A stretch of 64,000 nt of DNA from Sediminibacterium goheungense (GCF_004361915.1 NZ_SNWP01000010.1:816501-880500), one strand, 5' to 3'. Counted from the first letter of the stretch, positions 45,570-54,969 are shown. Program-made: numbers and translations. The notes: a model not told the origin generated them from the letters alone.

Positions 45570-46619
45570 TTACCAATTTTTAGGTGTCCATGAAGGTTTA
45601 ATAGGGTTATTTTTAGCATCAACAATCCGTGGAGTCGTGGGCGAACTAACCCCAGTACTAGGATCATATGCTGTTCTGTAATTTGTTCGTGTTGGCATAC
45701 CTAGTTGCCCACGTAAAACATTCTCTTTATACGAAGCCTGCCATTCATCTCTCTTTAATCCACTTTCCAGCCTTGTATCCAACAACCCTCTATTCGCATC
45801 TCTAGCATGAAATAGCTCGTGTCCTAAATTAGTTGTGGCACTACTTTGTTGCACAATTTTTCCATTCTTATCCAAAACCCAAACATTCGCTCCATTTGGA
45901 TCCCATTTAACTACCCCCCCCCCCGAACCTCCCGTAGATGCTGATTGAGGAGTATTAGTAGATTGAAATGCAAATGCGGGGTCTGTCCTTAACTGATTTT
46001 CGTATGCTTTTGTTAGATTGCTTGCTTTAAATTCATTTGTATTCGTATTTTCTATTGAAAAATTATTTGTTGATGAAGTAAGTTCACTAAGCATCGAAGA
46101 TCCTTCCTTCGTTAAATTCATTAATCCTAAAGCACTATTAAGATCTTTCATAAATGTATTTTGTGAGCTAACTTGTTTACCAGAAGCATCATGCCAACCT
46201 TCATAATCTTTATCATGCGACCAATAATATCTAGCTCCTCCAACAACAGTCCAAATGCTATCTCCATTAATATCAATATTTCGTATTGGATTATTTGCAG
46301 CGTATTGGTAGGCTGTTAAAGCATGGTATTTATCTGCAAATCTATCCTGAACATGAAACCTTCCAATCTGCGCATCATACATCCTCGCCCCATAATCATA
46401 CCAATCAAGTCCTGAACCATCACTAAACTCCTTCTCTTGTTTCTCCTTACCATTGTACTCATACTTATTATCAAGCTTACCTGCAGCTTTAGAACTAATC
46501 CCCGCCATTGTTAACCCGAATGGATAATAATGCGTCTCCTCCAACAAAGGTCCCCTCGCATGCACCACCTGCAAATTATCAAAGAACACATCCAGATTAC
46601 TCTGATTACTTACGTACAC
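45570..46619 (-). CDS. RHS C-terminal toxin, M91/NleD-like zinc metalloprotease
   Basis: 349 residues as read from a GTG; the RHS similarity continues in frame upstream to about 46655. Residues 1-115 are RHS core ([45 protein letters not shown]). Residues about 116-240 are a Ser/Thr/Asn-rich linker with a glycine stretch coded by 11 G in a row. Residues about 240-320 contain [15 protein letters not shown], an HExxH zinc site near residue 267, and [10 protein letters not shown], as in the M91 effector proteases (NleD type). The toxin would cleave proteins in the target cell. The immunity-like gene follows by one base. Confidence 0.75.
   Translation of the reverse strand: MYVSNQSNLDVFFDNLQVVHARGPLLEETHYYPFGLTMAGISSKAAGKLDNKYEYNGKEKQEKEFSDGSGLDWYDYGARMYDAQIGRFHVQDRFADKYHALTAYQYAANNPIRNIDINGDSIWTVVGGARYYWSHDKDYEGWHDASGKQVSSQNTFMKDLNSALGLMNLTKEGSSMLSELTSSTNNFSIENTNTNEFKASNLTKAYENQLRTDPAFAFQSTNTPQSASTGGSGGGVVKWDPNGANVWVLDKNGKIVQQSSATTNLGHELFHARDANRGLLDTRLESGLKRDEWQASYKENVLRGQLGMPTRTNYRTAYDPSTGVSSPTTPRIVDAKNNPIKPSWTPKNW
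45914..45924. repeat. Run of 11 C (11 G in the coding strand) within the M91-like toxin
   Basis: The homopolymer codes GGG in the linker before the protease domain. A one-base change would remove the zinc site from the protein. Confidence 0.9.
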
Positions 46620-46663
46620 ATAAAGATATCCATTTCGGTCATATTTTAGGGTACTTTCCCTCT

Positions 46664-47545
46664 CTATTCTCCTTTGAAAAAATCAGCTTCTAAACGCCTA
46701 TTAAAATCGAATAACCACTTTGCAAAATCAGCAGATTCATTCAATAAACGTTTTGACATATAGAGCATCAAAACTCTTCGAAGTATCATAATTGTTTCTA
46801 AAACATTCATGTACGATCCTATAACATTTCGTTTAGCTCTGATTTTAACACGCCCATTTACAAATACCATGTTACGATTGATTATATCCCATCCATGTGC
46901 TTGCCCAGACCAAATAGCATAGCTTATATCGTATCGAGAGTTCATTCCAACTTTATTCACAAGCTCTCTAAAATTCAATGGCCCATCTAATAAACTATAC
47001 CACTTTTCCCTTTTTTTGTTGTTAGCAGTTTTGTAATACTCAGCTGCTTCTGCATATATAGAATGCCCTAAGGTTTCTTGGAGTGATAAAATTGCTTCAT
47101 CAATATTGCTTTCAGAGGTTACAGCATCAATTGTTTCTCTTGCTACATTTTCATCAGATTGTAATGATTTAAGTAGTTTTTGATTTTCAGGTGTATCAGC
47201 CTTTCTCTTGAGCAATTCAATTTCTTGCATCTTATAATAGAAAAACAAAAACTTGGCTGCTTGTTTGTCATAATCCTCCTTAATTAGATACTCTAACCCA
47301 ACACTTACTTCAAATAATGTCCGTATAACTGGGATAGCTGCATCATTAGAATAGTGTTTTACCAATAAACTGATTCCATCAGCTAAGTCCATCATTTGCC
47401 TTAGAGAAAGTAATGCGGCTAATTCTAAAGGATGCTCACTATAATTAAACTGCCCCCTCTCAATTACCCATTCTGTTTTTTGGACAATTTCATCTATTAG
47501 GGAGCAATAAAAGCTGATCTGTTCTTCCGTGTATTGCTCATTCAT
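46664..47545 (-). CDS. DUF5677-like protein
   Basis: 293 residues, all helical, without signal or membrane segment. Blocks are [36 protein letters not shown] and a central [12 protein letters not shown], a pattern of the DUF5677 family found in defence islands and mobile elements. The 3' end (FKGE-stop) abuts the RHS fragment, so the RHS gene was cut at or near this gene. It is not related to the RHS genes and seems to be cargo. Function not known. Confidence 0.55.
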   Translation of the reverse strand: MNEQYTEEQISFYCSLIDEIVQKTEWVIERGQFNYSEHPLELAALLSLRQMMDLADGISLLVKHYSNDAAIPVIRTLFEVSVGLEYLIKEDYDKQAAKFLFFYYKMQEIELLKRKADTPENQKLLKSLQSDENVARETIDAVTSESNIDEAILSLQETLGHSIYAEAAEYYKTANNKKREKWYSLLDGPLNFRELVNKVGMNSRYDISYAIWSGQAHGWDIINRNMVFVNGRVKIRAKRNVIGSYMNVLETIMILRRVLMLYMSKRLLNESADFAKWLFDFNRRLEADFFKGE

Positions 47546-48636
47546 GCACTAAATTTTCATAAAAGGTAACCAATTCAATAACCATTTATGCATTAGCTTC
47601 CTAACTTATTGAAATAGAAATACTAATCGTTAGGGTTCAGGACTCGTAATCTCTCGAACCTCCTAAAAAGGCTTGCGGCAAGTGTAAAGTATTTACAAGA
47701 AACTTTAGCACTTACCACATAGCCAATTTAAAAAACACTGCCCCCAAAGGGGGCGGGGCAACCCATCCCAATTCTTTGGTCGGGGATGTATTAAGAGGGA
47801 GTATCTACGTCAACGCATCTGCATTATTTAGTTTGATAGTTATATTATAAACACGTAGAGTTATTTATGGAGAGTGTTAATAGCATACCCTATATTTCAG
47901 AAAGACTACCACTTACTAAAACATCTGCGCTTATTAGACTCAATTTATTTAAGATTAGGGGGATGATCAGTAAGCATTGAAACCCCATCCTGTATTGGCT
48001 TACAAAGGCAAAACACTTTGAAAAAAGTGCTAAAAATTCTTGGCTAAACGACAGATTTTTTGTATCTTTATAGTAAGAGGGTAAGTAATAGTTCTCATAG
48101 TAAATCTCACCTGATTCTTCTACAGAACGGTTCATCCCACTCTCCCAAAGCACTCCAGTTACAGGTCGGTATCTCAGCGATAATTTCAAACAAGGCAGAC
48201 TTTAGACATCGGGTTACCAAGTAGCGTGAAATCCATTGGATTTGCCATCGTGAAAACGGGTTGTCCCCGATAAGTGCAAAAGAAATAGGGTAAACGCCCG
48301 TGTTGCTACCTGTTTTACAATTCAGGTCAGTGGAAAAAAGCAACCTCCAGGGTAATAAAATGACCTACGAGGCGGAAAGTCCTATTTTGAAAGCCATGAT
48401 TAGCATAACCAATTATTAGGCTAATACATGTAACCGATCCTTTTTAGGCTTCGGAAAAGGGCTTTTTATGTCTATTACAATCTTAAACCTTTAAAGAAAG
48501 AGCATTTAAGGGTAGTAAATATGAGTATCCCGACTTATAATTTTTCTAACGGTATGGGTTTTAATGAAAGGGAGTGTAAAGGATGGAAGTTATCCGAGCT
48601 CTACACTCCTTTGTATTATAATGACAGATAAAACTG
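47546..48636. other. 1.1-kb region without a convincing gene
   Basis: Open frames here (47890-48189 and 48107-48343, minus) overlap each other and have no recognisable product. Around 48080-48370 the DNA is richer in G+C and can form several short hairpins on the minus strand (ACCTG..CAGGT, CGGG-GACAA-CCCG, AAATCC-AAT-GGATTT), like a structured RNA or decayed ribozyme. A tRNA-T-arm-like stretch (GGTTCGAGAGATTACGAG, minus, near 47640-47660), a nested hairpin TGCCCCCAAAGGGGGCGGGG (47740) and a stem at 48571-48609 after the integrase are also present. An attachment site could lie here. Confidence 0.35.
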
Positions 48637-49863
48637 TTAGGCTCTTTCATTGATAATAGCCAAACGATCAGTAAGGATAAGCATATCTTCTGCCACTTTA
48701 GTATCAACTACTTTACTGTATATCTGAGTAGTTTTAAGGCTCGAATGTCCAAGCATTTTAGATACTGTTTCTATCGGTACACCGTTGGTAAGGGTAACGG
48801 TAGTTGAAAAAGTGTGTCTACCTAAATGAAAAGTCAACCGCTTACTAATACCACATGCCATAGCTAATTCCTTTAAATACACATTCATTTTCTGATTTGA
48901 AATTATTGGAAGTATCGGTGTGTCATGATCTGGAAAGAAAGGTGGCTCATACCTGTCAAGAATCTGGATCGCCTGAGGTAATAATGGAATAGCTGATCTG
49001 ACACCTGTTTTAGTTCTGTTTAAAACTACCCATCGTTTACCATCCGACTTTGTTTCTAAATGTTTGCAGCTTAACTTCTTCATGTCTGAATAAGAAAGTC
49101 CAGTATAGCAGCTAAATAAGAACATATCCTTTACAACCGTCACTCTTCTCGATTTTACATTCAGGCTTGAAATTCTCATTAATTCGTCTTGTGTTAAATA
49201 CCCCCTATCTCTACTGATTAAGCGACATTTATAATTACAAAATGGGTTGCTATTGATCCATCCATTCGCAAGTGACATGTGGATGATCTTTTTAAGAAAC
49301 TGGATATACTTAATAGATGAATTATGACTAAGACCAACTCCCTTTAGGTAGGTTTCAAACTCAATAATAAATTGGCGGTTCAATTCATGTAAGTAGCAAT
49401 CTTCCCTTTTTTGGTTGTGACGAATAAATGCAGCCGTCTTTCTTTTAAGCCCTTCATATTTGGTAAGAGTAGAACCACTCACATTAATATTAACTTGTCG
49501 TTTCAAGATTTGATTATGGTATTCGATTGCTTCCAATATTGTTTTATGTGCCGCTTGCTGATGTAACATTCTATTTTTAACAAGATCAGCCGTTACTGTT
49601 AATTGCTGTTCTACAAGTGAATGATATACTTTAAATGCCTCCGTTCGTAGCAATCCTAACCGTTTATTCATCTCACTTACTTCTGTTGCATTCCCTTTTA
49701 TCAATCCTGTTTTTACATTCCATTGTTTACCTGTTAAATGCAATCCAGTAGAAACCTCAGTTTTACTACCACTTACTGTTATCCTCATAAATAAAGGCGA
49801 AAGACCTTTACGGTTCATTTTTGATCTGTATAGCCAGAACAATAGCTTCATATTATTTTCCAT
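48637..49863 (-). CDS. Tyrosine-type site-specific integrase (Bacteroidetes mobile element type)
   Basis: 408 residues. An N-terminal arm-binding domain (KLLFWLYRSKMNRKGLSPLF, LHLTGKQWNVKTGLI), a SAM-like core-binding domain (about 110-220), and a catalytic domain with CYTGLSYSDMKKL, HLGRHTFSTTVTLTNGVP and MLGHSSLKTTQIYSKV (His, Arg, His and Tyr). The first catalytic Arg position reads Ser in this subfamily, as in many Bacteroidetes integrases. Such enzymes integrate conjugative or phage elements. It is 45 bases from the twin recombinases but is of another family. Confidence 0.9.
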   Translation of the reverse strand: MENNMKLLFWLYRSKMNRKGLSPLFMRITVSGSKTEVSTGLHLTGKQWNVKTGLIKGNATEVSEMNKRLGLLRTEAFKVYHSLVEQQLTVTADLVKNRMLHQQAAHKTILEAIEYHNQILKRQVNINVSGSTLTKYEGLKRKTAAFIRHNQKREDCYLHELNRQFIIEFETYLKGVGLSHNSSIKYIQFLKKIIHMSLANGWINSNPFCNYKCRLISRDRGYLTQDELMRISSLNVKSRRVTVVKDMFLFSCYTGLSYSDMKKLSCKHLETKSDGKRWVVLNRTKTGVRSAIPLLPQAIQILDRYEPPFFPDHDTPILPIISNQKMNVYLKELAMACGISKRLTFHLGRHTFSTTVTLTNGVPIETVSKMLGHSSLKTTQIYSKVVDTKVAEDMLILTDRLAIINERA

Positions 49864-49908
49864 AGTTTCTTATTTAGTAAATAAAAAAGGCAGAATGTTA
49901 TTTCTGCC

Positions 49909-50805
49909 TTATTGAATCGGATGAAATTGGTCAATATCTCCTCTTAACCCATCAATGTCATGTTGCTTGTAGGCTTCTGTACTGCTCACATACTTATGCC
50001 CTGCCATGTACTGAGCCTTTCGTAAACCATGTACTTTTACCCAATTACTAATTACACTTGCACGTAATTGCTTCCAATCCATAACTTTTGTATGTTGATT
50101 ACGCAGTTGCTTTAACAGGTACTGCATCGTATTAAATAACTGCTCCCCTGTTCCACTACTAATAAATAACTGGTCAGTGTGTTTACCTGTTTGTTCCAGT
50201 AATTCTTTTCTGCCGTTACTTAGATATTCCAGTAAATCAACCATCTGTTGTGCTTCCAGTTTTAATGCCCTGCTATTAGTCTTCCTGCTTCCCCTCACAT
50301 GTACCTTCCCTTCTTTTAACTGCAAGTCTTTTAAGGTTAACTGGGTTATTTCTTCCATTCGTAAGGATTGGTAGACAACTAACCCAAGTATGACCCTGTT
50401 TCTTGCTCCTGTACTGCGTGTTGCTTCGTATTGCTGGTAGATTAGTTCCAGTTCTGCTGTAGTAAATAAATGATGTAGTTTCTTTCTTCTGATACCTTGT
50501 ACTTTGATGTTACTTACTGGATTCTCATTCATCTCTCCCTCTTTTATCAGCCACATAAAATAGTGGTTCAGGAAAGTGAGTTTAATTGCAATGGTCTTCT
50601 GTGCATTGTTCTGTGTAGTACAGTATTTTACATAAGCCATCACATCATTGTAACTCACTTCTGTAACATCAGGTATCTGTTCAGCTTCTACCCATTGTTT
50701 AAATGCCTGTACCTGTTTAATGATGCTTTTTCTCGTGGCTTCCTTCAATCTTTTACCATATAGGTAATAATCAAAGCCGTTCATTTCATTATCCATCGTT
50801 CTCAT
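49909..50805 (-). CDS. Tyrosine recombinase, second of a pair
   Basis: 298 residues. SAM-like N-terminal domain (about 10-100), catalytic domain with YQSLRMEEITQLTLKDLQL (first Arg), GSRKTNSRALKL, then LRASVISNWVKVHGLRKAQY and MAGHKYVSSTEAYKQHD. Arg and Tyr are visible; the first His of the usual HxxR is replaced (LRASVIS), so activity may be unusual. Its start overlaps the 3' end of the other recombinase by 17 bases, which indicates a fixed pair. It may work as a heteromer. Confidence 0.85.
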   Translation of the reverse strand: MRTMDNEMNGFDYYLYGKRLKEATRKSIIKQVQAFKQWVEAEQIPDVTEVSYNDVMAYVKYCTTQNNAQKTIAIKLTFLNHYFMWLIKEGEMNENPVSNIKVQGIRRKKLHHLFTTAELELIYQQYEATRSTGARNRVILGLVVYQSLRMEEITQLTLKDLQLKEGKVHVRGSRKTNSRALKLEAQQMVDLLEYLSNGRKELLEQTGKHTDQLFISSGTGEQLFNTMQYLLKQLRNQHTKVMDWKQLRASVISNWVKVHGLRKAQYMAGHKYVSSTEAYKQHDIDGLRGDIDQFHPIQ

Positions 50806-51745
50806 AGTTTAAGTGTGTGTAGATTTGTGTTGACTCAAGTGAACTGTGACCGAGAAATTCTTTGATACGTTCCAGTGCCATGCCATTTGTCAGTAAATGA
50901 GTAGCTATGGAATGTCTGAGTGTGTGCAGTCCAACTTTTTTTTGTTGTAGTGTGGCGTTCTCTGTTAGTTCGATCAGGTATTTTAACCTGAGTAATAACA
51001 TTTGCCCATCAATTCTTTTTCCTTTGGCACTAATCAGCAGGGCTTCTGCTTTACTTCCCTGTAATAAAACAGGTCTTGCATCGTAGAGGTAGTTTTGTAA
51101 ATGCAGTATGCCGTGTTTGGTGATGGGTACAAATCGTTCCTTGTAATTCTTGCCCTTCCTTACGTGTAACAATGCCCTGTCAAAATCAATATCTGATTTA
51201 TCTAACTGTACACCTTCATTTCTTCTGAGTCCACATCCGTAAAAAAGAGTAAGCATAGCTTTATCTCTGTAACCCAATGCCTCATAAAACTCCCTGCCCT
51301 TTTTGTGTTTGCCATCTGTTGGTAAATGGTCTGCTACTTGGTACAGTAGTTTTATTTCTGCAATGGTTAGTACATCAATACATTCATGGCTTTTATCTTC
51401 TGTGTTCAGTTCAATCAGTGGTAAGGTTATTCTACCCGTTTGTCTTAAGTAATCACTAAAGAGTTTAATGGCTTGCTGGTGTTTGTTTAAATACGCATTA
51501 CTAAGCCCTCCACCTCTTGTTTGATTTTCTCTTTCTCTTAAATGGTCGTAGTAGTCTGTAATGTGCTGGCTGGTTATTTGTTGTAACTGGGTTCGCTTCT
51601 TTGTTTCCATCCAGTGTAGTAATTCTCTTACTGCATTAGGAAGATTGTAAACAGTTGTAGGAGCATAACCCAGTATGTCCAGCCATTCTTTAAAGCCCCT
51701 TTCTGCATAGGCATAGGAGGGGCTTTGCAATGGTAGTTGCTTCAT
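50789..51745 (-). CDS. Tyrosine recombinase XerD-like, first of a pair
   Basis: 318 residues. The catalytic set is complete: FYGCGLRRNEGVQLDKSDID (Arg), VRKGKNYKERFVPI (Lys), LHTLRHSIATHLLTNG (HxxR), FLGHSSLESTQIYTHL (His and Tyr). The N-terminal region (about 10-115) is a SAM-like core-binding domain. It lies 48 bases after the ATPase gene and overlaps the second recombinase, so the three genes look like one operon. Confidence 0.9.
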   Translation of the reverse strand: MKQLPLQSPSYAYAERGFKEWLDILGYAPTTVYNLPNAVRELLHWMETKKRTQLQQITSQHITDYYDHLRERENQTRGGGLSNAYLNKHQQAIKLFSDYLRQTGRITLPLIELNTEDKSHECIDVLTIAEIKLLYQVADHLPTDGKHKKGREFYEALGYRDKAMLTLFYGCGLRRNEGVQLDKSDIDFDRALLHVRKGKNYKERFVPITKHGILHLQNYLYDARPVLLQGSKAEALLISAKGKRIDGQMLLLRLKYLIELTENATLQQKKVGLHTLRHSIATHLLTNGMALERIKEFLGHSSLESTQIYTHLNYENDG

Positions 51746-51793
51746 TGCATGAATGGTTTAAATGTGATGTAATGGGATTTTTTTAGTCCAGTG

Positions 51794-53437
51794 CTATTTT
51801 TTACTGGGCTGCTGAGCCACCCTTCTTACTCTTTTGATTTTCATGGGTTTAACTGGCTCACTAACTAACTGAGCCGCCTGTGAGCCACTGAGCTGGCTGT
51901 ACACTTGTTCAAGGGCTGTAATGAGATTGTTTTGTAACTGCTCGTAATCTTCAAAGCTGGTTACTTCGTAGTGGTAAGACTGGGTTTCTTTATTCTCCTT
52001 TCTTTGCAGGTAACCACTGTTGTACAAAGCTAAGTTATGCCTTTTCACTGTACTGATGGGTAAGCGTAAGGCTTTACTTATTTCTCTACTGGTGAAGATG
52101 CTGGTTTTGTTTTGTTGCAGCCATTGTTTTAACCGTTCATAGTAGTTCCTGCAAGCACCTGTAAGTTCATCACTTTTTCTTAGCAGCACTGCTTTCATTA
52201 AATGATTGGCTGCTTTTACATCTTCCAATGTAGTTTCAATAAACATTTCCCCAGTGTCTTCATCTACCCGTTCAGTTCGTTGGTACTGATGGTAATAAGT
52301 AACAGCTTCAATAAAAGCAAGGTAGTGAGCATTGGTTCTTCTTGGTTTAAATACACCCTGTGGCAGTAGTAACTGTTCAGCATAAGGGTTTCTTATCTGT
52401 ACTGGTTGTAATACCCGTTGTGTATTCTGCAACAGTTGTTTTACATTATTCTCTGCTGCTCTGTCAATAGTTCCAGCACTTCTTTTACGCTGGTACTCCA
52501 TTACTTTTTCATCCTGCTCTTTGCTCTCATCAATGTAAATCAGGAAACTTCTGTTGGCATTGTCTTCATACACCTGTTCACTGGTAGTACATCCAGCTAC
52601 ACTTACTGGACCTTCCACTTTTAAATGCACTGTTTTGGTTTCTCCTGTGGTAGTTTTTTGAGCAAGGGTTTTAGTAATGAACTTTTTACTTTGTAATTCT
52701 CGTAAGGGGTACAACACTGTACCTGCTCCGTCTAAATCTTCAATCAGTATTAGTTTATGTTGTAACTCATGCTGACCAAAATAGTAGAGTGCATTTTCAC
52801 TTAACACTGTTATCTCCAGCTTATCTTCTGTGGGGATCAGTTCACCTACTTTTTCCTGTAAATACGTTTTACCAATACCACTACTCCCTAAACTAATGAT
52901 GTGCAAAGGCTGTTCTCTTTTCCTGCTGGTAAATATCAGGTACATGAGTAACCTGTTTACTTCCTCACCTATCACTCCACTCTGCCCTATCAGTTCATTG
53001 GTCTTCATTAACAGGTTAGGGCTTTTTAGTAGGTTCAATGCTTCTTCTCGCTCCTGTTCTGTTAACTGCTTTAATGGTTTCTGTTCCTGTTTACTAAGCT
53101 GGGTTAGTCTGTACACTTCTAATTCACTGATAATTTCAGCAATGGCTTTTGTTAGTGTGATACTCCCCACTTCTAATTTCTCAGCTACCCGCCTTACAAA
53201 CTTCTCTACCTGTGTATCATTGTACAAATCTAAATTGTGCCTAATAGCTAAATCAGCTAACTCGCTTGTGTAGAGTTTCTGCTTCCTATTCTTTACACTT
53301 ACTTTCATGGTTACTCTCATTCTGTCCAGTCCTTCTACTCTTACACCTCCTAACAATTCAATGAGTAGCTCATCAGTGGTGTAAATAAAACAATTTGTAT
53401 TTTCTGTATTCATTTTCATAACATGAGTTTTGAGCAT
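51794..53437 (-). CDS. P-loop ATPase/helicase-like protein of the recombinase module
   Basis: About 547 residues from the ATG at 53437; ATGs at 53419 and 53413 and one at 53482 inside the terminator region are alternatives. The N-terminal 160 residues are of unknown fold. The central part has Walker A LGSSGIGKTYLQEKV, Walker B LILIEDLDG and a sensor-like SVAGCTTSEQVYE with arginines in NRSFLIYIDES, like the SF3/AAA+ helicases of CHC2-primase elements. The C-terminal part has a winged-helix region (SREISKALRLPISTVKRHNL). It lies immediately before two tyrosine recombinases. A truncated copy is at 44664-45062 and a tiny one at 38184-38210. Confidence 0.75.
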   Translation of the reverse strand: MLKTHVMKMNTENTNCFIYTTDELLIELLGGVRVEGLDRMRVTMKVSVKNRKQKLYTSELADLAIRHNLDLYNDTQVEKFVRRVAEKLEVGSITLTKAIAEIISELEVYRLTQLSKQEQKPLKQLTEQEREEALNLLKSPNLLMKTNELIGQSGVIGEEVNRLLMYLIFTSRKREQPLHIISLGSSGIGKTYLQEKVGELIPTEDKLEITVLSENALYYFGQHELQHKLILIEDLDGAGTVLYPLRELQSKKFITKTLAQKTTTGETKTVHLKVEGPVSVAGCTTSEQVYEDNANRSFLIYIDESKEQDEKVMEYQRKRSAGTIDRAAENNVKQLLQNTQRVLQPVQIRNPYAEQLLLPQGVFKPRRTNAHYLAFIEAVTYYHQYQRTERVDEDTGEMFIETTLEDVKAANHLMKAVLLRKSDELTGACRNYYERLKQWLQQNKTSIFTSREISKALRLPISTVKRHNLALYNSGYLQRKENKETQSYHYEVTSFEDYEQLQNNLITALEQVYSQLSGSQAAQLVSEPVKPMKIKRVRRVAQQPSKK

Positions 53438-53443
53438 AAAAAA

Positions 53444-53468
53444 ACCACCCCGTTTTGTGGAGTGGTTA
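53444..53468 (-). terminator. Conserved terminator after immunity gene, copy 3
   Basis: AACCACTCC / GGGGTGGTT stem on the minus strand, followed by T7 directly before the ATPase leader. It belongs to the same block as 38273-38297 and 45067-45091. Confidence 0.8.
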
Positions 53469-53521
53469 ATTGTAAGTAACATTCAAAATTCTTTTAAAAA
53501 AACTTTTAGAGATATTCGATC

Positions 53522-53926
53522 TTAATTCTGTACTTGCTCTATATCGGGTTTAACTAAGAAAAAGTTTTTCTTTTTAAAGTACCCCAAATAATACGTATGT
53601 TCATTATCATAAATAACACTATATGATCCAGCATTAATCACAAAATTATATTCCTTTCCTTTTATTAAAACTTCTCCTTTGTATTCACAAGATAAAGTAT
53701 TAAAAATGTAATTTTTTTCATGTGCGGTAATTGTATCCGAGGTTTCAAGAATTTCAAGAATAGAAGATTTGTCTAAAACCCATGTTTTACATTGAGCAGA
53801 ATACTCACTAATGTTATCAGAAGGTATATTTTCCTTTTGAAATTTTACCACTTGAATAGATTCGTTTGAAGAATAGCATGAGTGAATAAAAAAGGATAAA
53901 ACTAAAATGAACATTATCTTTATCAT
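53522..53926 (-). CDS. Lipoprotein, putative immunity protein for the amidase toxin
   Basis: 134 residues. The start IKIMFILVLSFFIHSCYSSN is a lipoprotein signal with lipobox IHSC, so the protein is anchored in the periplasm. The mature part is small and beta-rich (VINAGSYSVIYDNEHTYYLG). It starts 5 bases after the stop codon of the amidase-type RHS tail. A periplasmic location is what immunity against a peptidoglycan amidase would need. Family not recognised. Confidence 0.6.
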   Translation of the reverse strand: MIKIMFILVLSFFIHSCYSSNESIQVVKFQKENIPSDNISEYSAQCKTWVLDKSSILEILETSDTITAHEKNYIFNTLSCEYKGEVLIKGKEYNFVINAGSYSVIYDNEHTYYLGYFKKKNFFLVKPDIEQVQN

Positions 53927-53931
53927 TGTAT

Positions 53932-54969
53932 TTACTTTTTAATAAGTCCTGATTTAATAGCATCTAATACGACGGTACCCTCACCATGTGTTTTATAAGA
54001 TATTTTATCATGGGTATATAAAGAGGTGCTTGAAAGCTTATAAGATACCATTAGATAATTTGTTAAACTTGTTACTGATCTAACTTGGCTTGGAGTAAGG
54101 GATTCCCACGCCTTATTAGTATAATCATACTTTCCAACTACTTCTATTCCTATTGAGTTCTGATTTTTGGGATAGCTATTTAATCTTGTTTTTCCTACAT
54201 GCAAGGTATAATTTTCCAAATTTGCTGTTTGCAGTATTTCCCCATCCTTTCCTACTAAAAAATGGGTTCCATAATTTACTCCATCTCTACCAGTTTTGAA
54301 AGCGTTCAATGTACCTTTTGTATTTGACGACTCCGTTCTATGCAAGACAACACCTGCAACACTACTAAGGCTTCCTCTTTCAAGTTCTGAAACACGATTT
54401 TGAGTAATATCACTACTCTGCATTTCACCATTTATTATGCTTTTTTTGTATTGCGAAACATCTCCCCATGTTTTATCCGTATTTAGGTTTATTGTTCTTC
54501 CACCAGAACCAGTATATTGATGTTCTTTTCCTAAATACGTTGCATCTGACCCATGATATTTTGTGGCAGTTGCTTGGTCTATTACTCTATCATCCCAAAC
54601 AGGGTTTCGTGAACCATCGCTCTTTGTTCTCATAACCCAATCAAAAGGAGCCATACCAGTAGGATCTCCAAACTTAATGGGGTTATTAAATGAATAATTA
54701 TACGTACACCATTGATAGAATTTTTCAGAAAGCGGATCCACATTCGAGAAACGACCTATCTGCTGGTCGTACAACCTAGCACTAAAATCATACCACTCTA
54801 ACCCACTACCATCACTAAATTCCTTCTCCTGTTTCTCCTTACCATTGTACTCATACTTATTGTCAAGCTTCCCAACAGCCTTACTACTAATCCCCGCCAT
54901 TGTTAACCCAAACGGATAATAATGCGTTTCTTCCAGTAATGGCCCTCTTACATGTGTTACCCCGAACAA
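53932..54969 (-). CDS. RHS C-terminal toxin, N-acetylmuramoyl-L-alanine amidase domain
   Basis: 345 residues from a TTG in the palindrome-disrupted core. Residues 1-105 are RHS core ([47 protein letters not shown]). Residues about 106-200 are linker. Residues about 203-345 are an Amidase_2/PGRP-like domain: [12 protein letters not shown] (H210), [16 protein letters not shown] (H236), NYTLHVGK (H257), [11 protein letters not shown] and [14 protein letters not shown] (H320). It would cut the peptide side chain of peptidoglycan and needs delivery to the periplasm. Its immunity-like gene is a lipoprotein. The upstream RHS part is out of frame. Confidence 0.8.
   Translation of the reverse strand: MFGVTHVRGPLLEETHYYPFGLTMAGISSKAVGKLDNKYEYNGKEKQEKEFSDGSGLEWYDFSARLYDQQIGRFSNVDPLSEKFYQWCTYNYSFNNPIKFGDPTGMAPFDWVMRTKSDGSRNPVWDDRVIDQATATKYHGSDATYLGKEHQYTGSGGRTINLNTDKTWGDVSQYKKSIINGEMQSSDITQNRVSELERGSLSSVAGVVLHRTESSNTKGTLNAFKTGRDGVNYGTHFLVGKDGEILQTANLENYTLHVGKTRLNSYPKNQNSIGIEVVGKYDYTNKAWESLTPSQVRSVTSLTNYLMVSYKLSSTSLYTHDKISYKTHGEGTVVLDAIKSGLIKK

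Noticed and set aside
45569..45667. Longer start of the immunity-like gene at 45667
   Set aside because: The extra 33 residues are read from the toxin gene in another frame; the ATG at 45568 gives a signal peptide.
47633..47675. Possible tRNA 3' end (GGTTCGAGAGATTACGAG on the minus strand)
   Set aside because: The T-stem does not pair and no anticodon or acceptor stem can be built. At most an att-like remnant.
48107..48160. Group II intron domain V
   Set aside because: GGGAGAGTGGGATGAACCGT resembles it at first sight, but the 5' strand does not pair with the 3' strand and no reverse transcriptase gene lies upstream.
47890..48343. Two overlapping minus-strand frames of 99 and 78 residues
   Set aside because: No start signals or known domains, they overlap in different frames, and the DNA looks like structured non-coding sequence; treated as a gene-free region.
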